64,000 nucleotides of DNA, from the NCBI RefSeq assembly GCF_000702825.1, contig NZ_JNKF01000016.1, positions 124,001 through 188,000 of the forward strand, given 5' to 3'. Both the position numbers and the translations under genes were made by a program. This document shows positions 7,520-17,200 of this stretch, one piece after another; the stretch's first letter is position 1, and each line of letters starts with the position of its first letter. This DNA comes from Prevotella sp. P6B1. GTDB taxonomy: Bacteria; Bacteroidota; Bacteroidia; Bacteroidales; Bacteroidaceae. Under the pieces are notes generated by a model. The model saw only the letters and a list, made by a program, of their open reading frames with translations, was not told where the DNA came from and ran no database searches.

Positions 7520-8695
7520 TTACTGATTGATTGCTTGTTGAATGTCTGTTAAGATATCTTCAGGCGCTTCAAGCCCTACTGAAAGACGGATGGTGGTCTG
7601 GCGCACATCCATCTGCTCTAACTGTCGGTCGGGGAACAAGCCGAAAATAGTAGATGCAGGATGGATGGCCAGCGTACGACTGTCGAAGAGGTTAGTAGCA
7701 CGATGTACGAGTTTCAGATGATTGAGGAACTCAAAGCATGCCTCCTTCGATGCCAGATCGATGGTAAGCATAGCACCAGCCGTAGAACCGAATTGTAGTT
7801 GCGCCAGTTCGTGATAGGGATTATCCTCGAGTCCGACGTAGTTCACACGGGTAATTTCGGGAACATCTCTTAACGCCTCAGCCAGCCATTGTGCATTGGC
7901 AGCCTGACGCTGATAACGCACGTCGAGAGTCTCAAGTCCGAGCGTCTGTATATAGGCCGTCTGCGGCGTCATATACACACCAAGATTTATCAGCAAGTCG
8001 TACTTCACACGTTTATTGATATCCGGGAACGTACCATAGTCGATAATCAATCCGCCCAGCGACGTGCCACCTCCAGAGATATACTTCGTACTCGATACCA
8101 CCTCCACGTCAACACCTAATGCCTTGAGGTTCGTCTCTGTAAAGGGAATCACAGTCGAGTCGGCAATAACGGGCACCCCTTTTCTGTGCGCAATCTCTGC
8201 AATCGCTTTCAGGTCGGCTACCTCCAACTGTGGATTCGTGACGATTTCCAAGAACACACAAGCCGTCTGATCGTCGATAGCCTTCTCAACAGCCTCCAGA
8301 TCAGTAAGGTCGCGCAAACGGGGTTTGATACCTAAACGGAGCAATGAACCACTGATAAATGCTAATGTATTGCCAAACAAGTGGCGCGAGGTAACAACGT
8401 TTTTGCCCTGCGCTACAACTGCCAGCAATGCGGTGCTGACAGCTGCCATACCTGAATTGAACGCCGTTACGTGGGCGGCCTCAGTCAGCGCCTTCACACG
8501 CTGCTCAAACTGCGTCACCGTAGGGTTTGCAATTCTCGCATAGTCGGGAGCCTTGATACGATTGCAGAAGGCATCCGACATCTCCTGTGCATTATTAAAC
8601 TCGAACGACACATTATTATATATGGGTACTGCCAATGCACCGTAGGCATCGGGTCGCACATAGGGGGTATGGATAGCAATTGTCTGTCTCTTCAT
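7520..8695 (-). CDS. Cys/Met metabolism PLP enzyme, MetY/MetZ-like homocysteine synthase candidate
   Basis: 391 residues of the cystathionine-synthase-like PLP family. Visible signatures are DYARIANPTVTQFEQRV, the NSGMAAVSTALLA cofactor loop and the Schiff-base Lys204 in SSTKYISGGGTSLGG. Family members include O-acetylhomoserine or O-succinylhomoserine sulfhydrylase, cystathionine gamma-synthase and methionine gamma-lyase; sequence alone does not separate them with certainty. A sulfhydrylase using protein-bound sulfur fits the operon best, as in the MetY system of Wolinella that uses a ThiS-like thiocarboxylate. It is the first gene of the operon, 25 bases after a strong promoter. Confidence 0.85.
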   Translation of the reverse strand: MKRQTIAIHTPYVRPDAYGALAVPIYNNVSFEFNNAQEMSDAFCNRIKAPDYARIANPTVTQFEQRVKALTEAAHVTAFNSGMAAVSTALLAVVAQGKNVVTSRHLFGNTLAFISGSLLRLGIKPRLRDLTDLEAVEKAIDDQTACVFLEIVTNPQLEVADLKAIAEIAHRKGVPVIADSTVIPFTETNLKALGVDVEVVSSTKYISGGGTSLGGLIIDYGTFPDINKRVKYDLLINLGVYMTPQTAYIQTLGLETLDVRYQRQAANAQWLAEALRDVPEITRVNYVGLEDNPYHELAQLQFGSTAGAMLTIDLASKEACFEFLNHLKLVHRATNLFDSRTLAIHPASTIFGLFPDRQLEQMDVRQTTIRLSVGLEAPEDILTDIQQAINQ

Positions 8696-8719
8696 TTTTT
8701 ATTATCCCTTTGTTGGGTG

Positions 8720-8751
8720 CAAAGGTACGATGATTAGAATTATCCTCCAAA
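8720..8751 (-). promoter_or_regulatory. Promoter of the nine-gene sulfur operon
   Basis: On the minus strand TTTG (8748-8751), a 20-base spacer and TACCTTTG (8720-8727) match the Bacteroidetes promoter consensus exactly. It lies 25 bases before ATG 8695. All downstream genes to ridA are separated by 26 bases or less, so one transcript can cover 1993-8695. Confidence 0.8.
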
Positions 8752-8805
8752 ACTTACACAAAATGCGGAAGATATTCCTAATAATCGGACAATAACTTTA
8801 TAATT

Positions 8806-8843
8806 ATTCTAAAAACCCCTTGAAAAGGCAGGTGTTTTAGAAT
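8806..8843. promoter_or_regulatory. Two-stem hairpin upstream of the sulfur-operon promoter
   Basis: Outer arms ATTCTAAAA (8806-8814) and TTTTAGAAT (8835-8843) are exact complements. Inside them, CCTT (8818-8821) and AAGG (8825-8828) form a second short stem around GAA. The element lies about 55 bases upstream of the -33 box. It could be an operator or a remnant. It has no T-run that would make it a convincing terminator. Confidence 0.45.
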
Positions 8844-8900
8844 GATATTCTTTGTTTAGTGGTCTATGCCTGATTTAAAGACTGATGGAAATGGGATTCG

Positions 8901-8924
8901 TCCTCACCCTTCATGGGGTGAGGA
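8901..8924 (-). terminator. Possible transcription terminator of the TonB/HMA operon
   Basis: TCCTCACCC (8901-8909) and GGGTGAGGA (8916-8924) form a 9-base GC-rich stem with a 6-base loop, 35 bases beyond the stop codon of the HMA gene. There is no T-run after it, so Rho-independent function is uncertain. Between 8696 and 8959 there is otherwise only the sulfur promoter and an AT-rich hairpin. Confidence 0.45.
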
Positions 8925-8959
8925 TGACAAGTTAGTGATACCATTAAGTTTTGTTTCTG

Positions 8960-9286
8960 CTACTTTCGGGGAGTGGCTCCTGTTTCAGCATCAACCTTCT
9001 TGGGAGCAGACTTTACTTCAGTGGCATCGTACTTGATTTTCTTGAATCCCTCGATGATATCGGCTACAGATGTCTTATCGGCATCGTATTCGATGGTAAC
9101 GGTCTTGTTGTCAAGATCAGTCTTGATGCTCTTAATTCCCTTTTCAAAGCGGATGTTGTCCTTAATCTTCTTCTCACAACTGATGCAGTGCATCTGCGGA
9201 TTGGTAGTCAGCACAACGGTCTTGATGTCTTTTGCCAGGCAAATGCTTGCGAATGCCATTGCGATGAATAATGCTTTTGTTCTCAT
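8960..9286 (-). CDS. Exported heavy-metal-associated (HMA) domain protein
   Basis: 108 residues: a signal peptide to about residue 18, then a ferredoxin-like HMA domain with the metal site MHCISC (Cys34, Cys37), the GIKSIKTDLDNKTVTIEYD strand pair and a short charged tail ending ATPRK. Such MerP/CopZ-like proteins bind Cu(I), Zn or Hg through the two cysteines. The gene follows the TonB receptor by 6 bases, so the two probably act together in uptake or handling of a metal or metal chelate. Export means the metal would be bound in the periplasm. The metal identity cannot be read. Confidence 0.88.
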   Translation of the reverse strand: MRTKALFIAMAFASICLAKDIKTVVLTTNPQMHCISCEKKIKDNIRFEKGIKSIKTDLDNKTVTIEYDADKTSVADIIEGFKKIKYDATEVKSAPKKVDAETGATPRK

Positions 9287-9292
9287 AACGTT

Positions 9293-11272
9293 TTATATTT
9301 TAATCCAGTTCAATCTTATACCTATATAATATATAGCGCCATGCATAGGGCCCCATACCATCGTGGCATCGAAATCCTGCCCCCAGGGATTGCTGGCAGC
9401 AATGATAGGGTTCTGCTGTCGGCGACCGGTAATATTCTCGCCTCCCGCATAGATACTCCAGTGACGGAAGAAACGGGTAATCTGGGCGTTCAGTTGCTCA
9501 TAGCCCTTATAACTGCTCTCCCAGGCAGGCTGGCCACCAGTAGTTGTGTAGGCATCAGGCATTCGTCCGCCGCCATTCAGCTGCAGAGTGGCATCAAACT
9601 GCCATTTGCCCAAGCCGGGCTTGTACTGGGCAGTGAAGAGGGCCTTGTAGCGATTGGTAAGCGGTTTTTCACGAAGCACACCACCATAGGTCGATTTCAC
9701 ATTGGTACGACGATAGGTAGCTGTCATTGTCAGGCTCTCGAGCAATGGGTAGGTAGCCTCCATCTGCCAGGTATGCGAGTAGCTATCGCCCACAAGATTG
9801 GTGAAGTGGATGGCATGAGGATTACTGTCCATATCCACCAACAACTGATGTTGGAAGGTGGTATAATAATACTCAGCATTTATTTCCAGCTTCCGCTCGC
9901 CTATAGGAATGTTGAGATTAGCGCTGAGACCATAGTTCCATGCCTCCTCCTGATCAAGATTGTCGTCGATAATAATCTGACGACTGCTGGCCAGCAGATT
10001 GTTATACTCCGCCATCACGTGATTGGTGCGATATCCCTTACCAATAGAGCCACGAAAGGTCAGAACATCATTAGGTGAATACTTCAGGTGCATGCGAGGT
10101 GTCAGGAAGCCACCATAGATGTTACTATGGTCCCATCGCAGGCCGCCCATCAGGGTAAAACGCTCGCCTACCTTATAGGTGTATTGAGCGTAAACTCCAG
10201 GGGTAGTCTCGTCAACATCGAAACGATCGTGGTTCAAGCTAACACCTGTAGAAAGACTATGATGTTCATCAAAATCCGTTTCAAACATCAGCGAGGCATA
10301 TCCATTGCGCTGGTCTGTATGATATGTTTTTTGTCCATAGATGGCATTCTGATGGTGCAACGAACCAGATAGAATCAAGGCAATGTTCGAGCCGTGTTCC
10401 GGATCGAAGATAAAGGCATTTTTAGCGAAAGCCTCGTAACGCTCGTTAGTGATGTCGATAAGATAGGGATGCATAGCAGCCACATGATGCCCGATCTGCC
10501 CGCCCTCACGATGTTCCTTCAGCCCCTTTATAGCCGCTTGGAAAATATAGCCGTCGCTCAGATAAGCCCAGCGACTCATGAGCGAACCTTGTCGTACCTT
10601 TGGCATGTCCACAAAACCATCACCGTTTTCGTCGTGTGCCTTGTCGAGTATCTCGTAGTGCCCCAACAACGTCGTACTCCAGCGTTCTGACAGTTTGAGA
10701 TTAGCCCCAAGGTTGGCTTCCAGTTTTCCCTTTGTATTATAAAACAGGTTTGCATCGGCAAAGGGCGAGGCCTGCGGTTTCTTGAACTCCACGTTAATCT
10801 GACCCGTTATCGACTCATAGCCGTTCTTTACCGATGAAGCCCCTTTCGACACCTGAATGCTCTGCATCCAAGGACCAGGAATATAGCCCAACGAATAAGG
10901 AGCCGCAGCGCCACGATAGTTGGGGATATTCTCCGTCAGCATCTGCACATAAGTGCCACTCAGTCCCAGCAACCTGATTTGCTGAGCGCCCGTTGCAGCA
11001 TCGGCATAGTTCACATCCACCGATGGATTAGTAGTAAAACTCTCACCAAGGTTACAGCAAGCTGCCCGTAGCAAATCGCCACTACTGATAAAGTCGGTAT
11101 TACTTAGCCCTTTGGTTTTGGCACGATGGCTATGAGCCGTCACACGCACTTCTTTCAGATGCTCACCTTCAAGCATCTGCAAGGAATCTGTATCCATGGG
11201 AGTCTGTGCGTAAACTCCCGAAATCGCCATTTGAATGACTATCAGTCCAGTATAGTATCGTCTTTTCTTCAT
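9293..11272 (-). CDS. TonB-dependent outer-membrane receptor, metal-associated
   Basis: 659 residues from ATG 11272 (MKKRRYYTGLIVIQ). An in-frame ATG at 11293 lies directly upstream of the -7 box TAACTTTG (11281-11288), so it would not be transcribed. A signal peptide ends near VYAQ, and the plug domain (residues about 40-150) includes IRLLGLSGTYVQMLTENIPNYRG and QSIQVSKGASSVKNGYESITGQINVE. A 22-strand barrel pattern follows. It lacks the carboxypeptidase-like N-terminal domain of SusC proteins. The HMA gene 6 bases downstream suggests a metal or metallophore as substrate. The receptor family is certain, the substrate inferred. Confidence 0.88.
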   Translation of the reverse strand: MKKRRYYTGLIVIQMAISGVYAQTPMDTDSLQMLEGEHLKEVRVTAHSHRAKTKGLSNTDFISSGDLLRAACCNLGESFTTNPSVDVNYADAATGAQQIRLLGLSGTYVQMLTENIPNYRGAAAPYSLGYIPGPWMQSIQVSKGASSVKNGYESITGQINVEFKKPQASPFADANLFYNTKGKLEANLGANLKLSERWSTTLLGHYEILDKAHDENGDGFVDMPKVRQGSLMSRWAYLSDGYIFQAAIKGLKEHREGGQIGHHVAAMHPYLIDITNERYEAFAKNAFIFDPEHGSNIALILSGSLHHQNAIYGQKTYHTDQRNGYASLMFETDFDEHHSLSTGVSLNHDRFDVDETTPGVYAQYTYKVGERFTLMGGLRWDHSNIYGGFLTPRMHLKYSPNDVLTFRGSIGKGYRTNHVMAEYNNLLASSRQIIIDDNLDQEEAWNYGLSANLNIPIGERKLEINAEYYYTTFQHQLLVDMDSNPHAIHFTNLVGDSYSHTWQMEATYPLLESLTMTATYRRTNVKSTYGGVLREKPLTNRYKALFTAQYKPGLGKWQFDATLQLNGGGRMPDAYTTTGGQPAWESSYKGYEQLNAQITRFFRHWSIYAGGENITGRRQQNPIIAASNPWGQDFDATMVWGPMHGAIYYIGIRLNWIKI

Positions 11273-11280
11273 TTCGGGCG

Positions 11281-11288
11281 CAAAGTTA
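11281..11288 (-). promoter_or_regulatory. -7 promoter box of the TonB receptor/HMA operon
   Basis: The minus strand reads TAACTTTG, 8 bases upstream of ATG 11272. This leaves almost no leader, so the box is slightly close and its role is moderately supported. The ATG at 11293 lies upstream of the box and is therefore an unlikely start. Confidence 0.45.
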
Positions 11289-11334
11289 TGCATAAAAAAT
11301 GAATTAATCGCGCATTATATCTTTATTAACTATT

Positions 11335-11358
11335 GATATACCACGTCTATGGTATATC
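11335..11358. promoter_or_regulatory. Inverted repeat upstream of leader-1 promoter
   Basis: GATATACCA (11335-11343) and TGGTATATC (11350-11358) pair perfectly around a 6-base loop. The right arm aligns with the TATGGTAT arm of the larger inverted repeat before leader 2, at the same distance from the promoter. That makes a shared regulator binding site plausible. Confidence 0.55.
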
Positions 11359-11377
11359 GAATGCCGCATGGTAGGGA

Positions 11378-11408
11378 TTGTGGGAACAAGGAAATCGCCG
11401 TACCTTTG
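11378..11408 (+). promoter_or_regulatory. Promoter of the leader-1/M14/SusCD operon
   Basis: TTG at 11378-11380, a 20-base spacer and TACCTTTG at 11401-11408 match the Bacteroidetes consensus. The block ATCGCCGTACCTTTGCACC is identical to that of the leader-2 promoter at 18876-18906. It drives the short leader ORF and the M14 peptidase, SusC and SusD genes behind it. Confidence 0.8.
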
Positions 11409-11446
11409 CACCCAGAAATATTTATCAATTAAAAAGGAGAAAAGTT

Positions 11447-11647
11447 ATGAAGACAATGAATCGAATGCGTAGCCGTTCTATGAACACCTGCATGACAAGC
11501 ATGCGCGATTGCGACATGATGGCAATGACAATGAAAGGGAGTGTATATATAATAGGTATAAATCAAACAAAACATAAAGGATATGAAAAGATTGGTATTA
11601 GCATTAACATTGGTATTCAGCCTGGCATTGAACGCAGCCTGGGCTAA
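11447..11647 (+). CDS. Met/Cys-rich short leader ORF 1
   Basis: 66 codons. An unusually good ribosome site AAGGAG (11434-11439) lies 7 bases before the ATG. The first 30 residues include ten methionines and two cysteines (MKTMNRM, NTCMTSMRDCD, MMAMTMK), followed by a conserved GSVYIIGINQTK. The last third overlaps the signal peptide codons of the M14 peptidase in another frame. A relative with the same ends and an in-frame 18-base length difference precedes the next locus at 18935. This pattern suggests a translated regulatory leader sensing Met/Cys supply, or a translation-coupling device; a secreted or modified peptide is less likely. Function is not known. Confidence 0.55.
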   Translation: MKTMNRMRSRSMNTCMTSMRDCDMMAMTMKGSVYIIGINQTKHKGYEKIGISINIGIQPGIERSLG

Positions 11648-14195
11648 GGGTAACAGTTCCGAGTATTATTTCGGCAGTAACAACAACTTCGACAAATCGA
11701 TACCCACACCTGAGGACTTCTTCGGTTTCCCCATTGGTTCGGAACTCGTAAGATACGATAAGGTAGTTGAGTATTTCCGCCTGCTTGACAAGCTATCAGA
11801 CCGCGCACAACTGAAGGTCATCGGGCAATCACATGAAAAACGCGAATACGTCATTTTACACATTTCAACACCAGAGAACATCAAGAATCTGGAGAACATC
11901 CGTCAGAACCACGTTAAACTGGTAGACCCTAACTATGGCTATCCTGCCACATACGACGACCAGAAGGTCATTATCCAGTTGGGCTATAACGTGCATGGCG
12001 GCGAGTTGGCAGGCACCGATGCATCGGTACTGGCAGCCTACTACTTCGTAGCAACCCAGGATGCCGACATCGTGAAACGTCTGGGCGATGCCGTTATCCT
12101 GATTGAGCCGGCACTGAATCCCGACGGACGTGAGCGCGCGGCACAATACTTTAACTCATTCCACTCTATTCCTCCCGTCGACGACGCATTGGACATTGAG
12201 CACACCCAGAGTTTCACCCCACTTCGTGGTAACCATTTCTATGCCGACCTGAACCGCGACTGGTTCGCACTGGTACATCCTGAGAGCAGAGCACGTGCGG
12301 CCTACTACCATCAGTGGTATCCCAACATCTATGCCGACTATCACGAGATGGGCAAGAACAGCAGCTACTATTTCGAGCCATCGCCCGTACGCAGCACATG
12401 GAACTATACGATTCCTGAAAGTACCTATACAGAGCTGAACGTGATTCTGGCCGACTATTTCGGAGCCGAACTCGACAAGATCGGTTCACTTTATTTCACC
12501 AAGGAGAATTACGACAACATCTCGCCCATCTATGGTTCAACCTATCCTGACTTCCAAGGCGGTGTGGGCACCACACTCGAGGTAGGCAGCTCGCAAGGCG
12601 TACAGGTAGAGTCGGCACTCGGTCTGCACCGCTTTGCCAAGAATATCCGCGACAACGTACGCACCAGCATTGGTGCCCTGAAAGCAGGTACAGATAAGAA
12701 GAACGTATTCCTGCGCCACCAGCAGGAGTTCTTCAAGAGCGCCGTACAGAAAGGCGGAAAGGGCTTCATCGTATTTGGCGACCAGGAGAACAAAGGAGCC
12801 ACCAACCTCTTCCTCGACAATCTGCTGCGCCACAAGATTGAGGTACACAAACTGGCAAAGGACTATACGCAGGGCAACAAGCAGTTCAAGGCTGGTAACG
12901 CCTATGTAATTCCTCTGGCACAGGCCCAATACCGATTGGTGAATGCTGCCTTCGAGGAGCACACAGAGTTTGTAGATAGTATCTTCATGGACATCACAGC
13001 CTGGAGTACAGCCCACGGCTATGGTTTCCCATTCGTTAAGAACGCTACCGGCGTGAGCCTCGGCGAGGTGGTAAAGGAAGTGCCAACTCCTGCAACAAAC
13101 AGCTTCAGCAAATCACAGTTCGCCTACGTGATTGATTACGCTGACTTCTATGCGCCACGTGTGCTCTACGAACTGCTCAACAATGATGTTTATGTCAAGG
13201 CCGCCTTTAAGGCATTCACTGCCTCGACAGCAGAAGCCGGCGCCCAGCATTTCGCTACAGGAAGTCTGGTCATCCCCCTGGTGTATCAGACAATCCCTGC
13301 CGATAGTGTATATCACGTCATCCAGAAAGCAGTTGCCCAGACTGACGTGAAGGTCTATAGTGTATCAACCAGCGCCAGCAGCGAGGGTATCGATCTGGGT
13401 AGCGACAATATTCTGGAAGTGAAGAAGCCTGTAGTAGCCACATTTGTGAGCACTGGCGGCTACGGCGGCATCAACTGGACAGCCATCGGTGAGACATGGC
13501 AGCTCTTAGGCAATCATCACCATATTCCTCTGACAAAGATCTTTGCCGACAATGCCGACAGAGCACCGCTCGACCGTTACACAGCCATCATCCTGGTAGA
13601 TGGTTCCTATCAGCAGTTCTCCAACAAGTTTGTTGAGCGTCTGAAGAACTGGGTGGCCAACGGTGGTGTACTCATCACATCGCAGCGTGCCTCACAGTGG
13701 GCCATCGAGAAAGGCATCACCACCCATTTCGCCTCTCATGACAAGAAGCTGGAGGAAGGCAAGAAGGACGAAAAACAAGACTACAAGCGCCTGGATTATG
13801 CTTCGCAGCGCGAGCAGAACGGTCCGAACCGAATCGGCGGCGTGCTCTATGCTGCCGACCTGGACATCACCAATCCGTTGGCATTCGGTATTCATAACCG
13901 TCAGCTTTACACCATGAAGTCGGGCAATTACATCCTGCCCCGTCCGCAGAGTCCCTATGCCTCACTGTTACAGCTGAAGGGTGACAAGCAGTTAGGCGGC
14001 TATCTGACAAAGCAGAACCAGAAACTGCTGAAAGATGCCACAGTGATTGCCTTCGACAATGTAGGAGCAGGAACCGTAGTACTGTTCAGCGAGTCGCCCA
14101 CTTATCGCGGCTACTGGCTCAGCACCGGTCGTATACTGACCAATGCCCTCTTCTTCGGCAAGAACGTGTCGGGTGCATCGCGCTTTCGTCCATAA
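11583..14195 (+). CDS. Exported M14-family zinc carboxypeptidase
   Basis: 870 residues. A signal peptide (to about residue 21, AAWA) precedes an M14 domain whose zinc and catalytic residues can be placed: His138 and Glu141 in NVHGGE, His254 in DYHEMG and Glu333 in TTLEVGSS. A long C-terminal region of about 500 residues follows, including a class I glutamine amidotransferase-like or flavodoxin-like stretch (YTAIILVDGSYQQFS). The enzyme should remove C-terminal residues from peptides in the periplasm or at the surface. It is cotranscribed with SusC/SusD, with a 45-base gap, arguing for peptides as the transported substrate. Its start overlaps the leader ORF. Confidence 0.88.
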   Translation: MKRLVLALTLVFSLALNAAWAKGNSSEYYFGSNNNFDKSIPTPEDFFGFPIGSELVRYDKVVEYFRLLDKLSDRAQLKVIGQSHEKREYVILHISTPENIKNLENIRQNHVKLVDPNYGYPATYDDQKVIIQLGYNVHGGELAGTDASVLAAYYFVATQDADIVKRLGDAVILIEPALNPDGRERAAQYFNSFHSIPPVDDALDIEHTQSFTPLRGNHFYADLNRDWFALVHPESRARAAYYHQWYPNIYADYHEMGKNSSYYFEPSPVRSTWNYTIPESTYTELNVILADYFGAELDKIGSLYFTKENYDNISPIYGSTYPDFQGGVGTTLEVGSSQGVQVESALGLHRFAKNIRDNVRTSIGALKAGTDKKNVFLRHQQEFFKSAVQKGGKGFIVFGDQENKGATNLFLDNLLRHKIEVHKLAKDYTQGNKQFKAGNAYVIPLAQAQYRLVNAAFEEHTEFVDSIFMDITAWSTAHGYGFPFVKNATGVSLGEVVKEVPTPATNSFSKSQFAYVIDYADFYAPRVLYELLNNDVYVKAAFKAFTASTAEAGAQHFATGSLVIPLVYQTIPADSVYHVIQKAVAQTDVKVYSVSTSASSEGIDLGSDNILEVKKPVVATFVSTGGYGGINWTAIGETWQLLGNHHHIPLTKIFADNADRAPLDRYTAIILVDGSYQQFSNKFVERLKNWVANGGVLITSQRASQWAIEKGITTHFASHDKKLEEGKKDEKQDYKRLDYASQREQNGPNRIGGVLYAADLDITNPLAFGIHNRQLYTMKSGNYILPRPQSPYASLLQLKGDKQLGGYLTKQNQKLLKDATVIAFDNVGAGTVVLFSESPTYRGYWLSTGRILTNALFFGKNVSGASRFRP

Positions 14196-14240
14196 TCAAA
14201 ACCAGAAACAGTAAGTAGAAACAGAAAAAAACATCATCAT

Positions 14241-17200
14241 ATGAAAAGACTGATAATATATATTTGTTTTCTGATTGCAGCCCTCGATGTGGCAGCTCAG
14301 GAGGTGCTTCAGGGACGGGTACTCGATGCCCGTACCCAGGAGCCCATCATCGGAGCAGCCGTTCAGATCAGAGGAACACGCAACAACACCGTGAGCGACA
14401 TCGATGGTCAGTTCTCACTCCAGATAGCAGGCAAGGAACCCTATACGCTCGACATTTCATACGTTGGCTATCTGTCGCAGGAGATTGAGGTTTACGACAC
14501 CAGCGAGCCTGTTGACATCTTCCTGAGAGAGAATTCCAGACTGCTGAACGAAGTTGTCGTAGTAGGTTATGGTACAGCCAAGCTTCGCGACCTGACCGCC
14601 TCGATTACCTCTATCAACAAAGAATCGCTGAAAGGCGTAACTGGTAATAGTATCGACCAGATTCTGGAAGGACATGCCGCTGGTGTGATGATTTCCACCT
14701 CAGGCTCACAGGTAGGTTCTGCCCCAGTCATCAATATCCGAGGCGTAGCCTCCATCACCTCGAGCGTCACACCGCTCTACGTAGTTGACGGTGTGCCCAT
14801 CAACTCGAGCAACATTGCCTCGAACACCGACTACAACCCTATCTCAGATATCAACCCAGCCGACATCAAATCGATTGATATCCTGAAGGATGCCGCCGCC
14901 AGCGCCATGTACGGTTCGAGAGCCGCAGCAGGTGTCGTACTGATCACCACAAACTCAGGAAGCGCTGGCAAATCAAAACTGACCTACGACTATAATATCG
15001 GCTTCAACTCGGCCACCAAACTGTTCAAGCCCATGGATGCCGTCCAGTACACTGACATCAAAAACCGAGGCTGGCTGAACAACGGCGGCGATCCCAACAA
15101 CCTGCCCTATGCAACGATGACCGACAAGAACGGTAACATCGTCAGCACCAACTGGGTAGATCTGATATTCCGCACAGGTGTATCACAGAACCACAACCTG
15201 AACTTGCAGGGCGGAAACGACAAGGCCACCTACTATCTTTCGGGTAGCTACACCACACAGGAAGGTATCACCATTGATTCGAAATACGACCGTTTCTCGT
15301 TCAAAGGCAATGGTACCTATAAACTCAACAAATATGTAAAGGTAGGTTTCAACACCGGCTATACCTATAGTAAGATTCACACAGCCGATGACTCTCGCGG
15401 CGGTTCACTTAGCGCCATGGGGGGTCTCACACGTTTGGCTTATGTCGACCTGCCTAACGTACCTGCTCACAATGAGGACGGTTCGTTCTACGCCTCAGAA
15501 CTGGCACCACGCAATCTTGGTAAGGGTAACAATGCCATCGAGGTATTCTACTATAATGCATTAGGACTGATTGAAGGTGGACAATATGGCGAGTCGAAGA
15601 CTAACCGTATCCTTGCCAATGGCTATGTAGACATACAGCCTATTAAGGGACTCACCTTGAAATCGCTTTATGGTATCGACTGGACACTGATCCAGAACGA
15701 GTCGTTCGGAACCCCACTGCATGGCGGCAGCTATCCTAACGGCAGTAGCCGTACCGGCACCTCAAGCCTGAGAAGCTGGACCTGGACCAATACGGCCAAC
15801 TATCAGTTCGACGTCAAGAAGCATCATTTCGACATCCTGCTTGGTATAGAGGCTTCTGAAAGTAATCGTCACGTCGTCACCCGCACAGGCACTACACTGA
15901 GTAATCCTGACCAGATGTACGTCGAGGCAGCCTACCTCACTTATGGCGGTTCAGGCAGTATTCTGGAGAGCAGTCTGTTCAGCTATATCAGCCGTTTCAC
16001 CTACGACTGGAAGAATCGCTATTACCTGACAGCCAACTGGCGCCGCGATGGTCTTTCGAAACTGGGACGCAAATGGGGTAACTTCTACGGTGTCAGCGGT
16101 GCTTGGCGCATCTCCGACGAGTATTTCTTCCGTCCGTTGCGCCGTGTCATCGACGACCTGAAAGTGAAAGCCAGCTATGGTGTGGTAGGAAACGCCAATG
16201 TAGGCTGGTATGCCTCGAAGAGTGTCTACTCTGCATCGACCTATAATGGCGATGTATCCTATATCTCATCAGGCATCAACGACCCAAACTTAGGCTGGGA
16301 ACAGACAGGAACCACCGATATCGGTATCAGTGCATCACTGCTGAAGGGAAGATTTAATGTGGATATCGACTATTTCTATGCCAAATCGAAGGACCTGATT
16401 CTGGATGCTTCACAGGCCTACTCCACTGGTATCGTGGGCGCCTCTGTATCTACCAACCTCGGCAAGACCCTCAACCAGGGAATAGAAATCAGCGTAAGTG
16501 GCGACCTGATCAGAAAGAAGGACTTTATCTGGACCAGCAGTTTCAACATCTCATTTGTTAAGAACAAGGTACTGGAGCTGGCCGACAATATCATCTCTGG
16601 TTCGAATATCACCACCGAAGGCTACTCAATGGCTCAGCTTTACACCTATCCTTCAGATGGCGTTGACCCACAAACCGGTCGCCGCATCGTGAAGATCAAG
16701 AAAGAAGATGGTACATACGATCGTGCTCTACTCATCTATAAATACGGTAAAGGCGGCGCTCAGCTCTATGAGTTTGATGGCGAGACTCCCTCGAAGTACA
16801 CCATGAGCGACTGGAAGCCCGAAATCTCAGGCAACACCAAACCTACCTACTATGGTGGATGGAGCAATACATTCCGCTACAAGAACTGGGATGCCAAAGT
16901 AAACTTCCACTTCTCGGGTGGTAACAAGATTCTTAACTCTATGCGTGCCACACTTTCCGATGGACGCATGTGGAGCGGTACAGATGAGTACTATAACAAT
17001 ATCTGGCAGCAGCCTGGCGACAATGCCAAGTATGCCAAGGCTTCATACAACGACAACTACTCGAACGGTACAGCCAACCCCATCAGCGACCTGATTGAGA
17101 AAGGCGACTTTATCCGTCTGCAAAGCTTGTCTATCGGCTATCAGTTCGATACCAAGAAGTGGAGCAAAGAACTGGGCATCACCTCGGTCAGACTGTATGC

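Noticed and set aside
9341..10078. 245-codon plus-strand frame inside the TonB receptor gene
   Set aside because: Antisense to a well-supported barrel protein; no signal, motif or promoter of its own.
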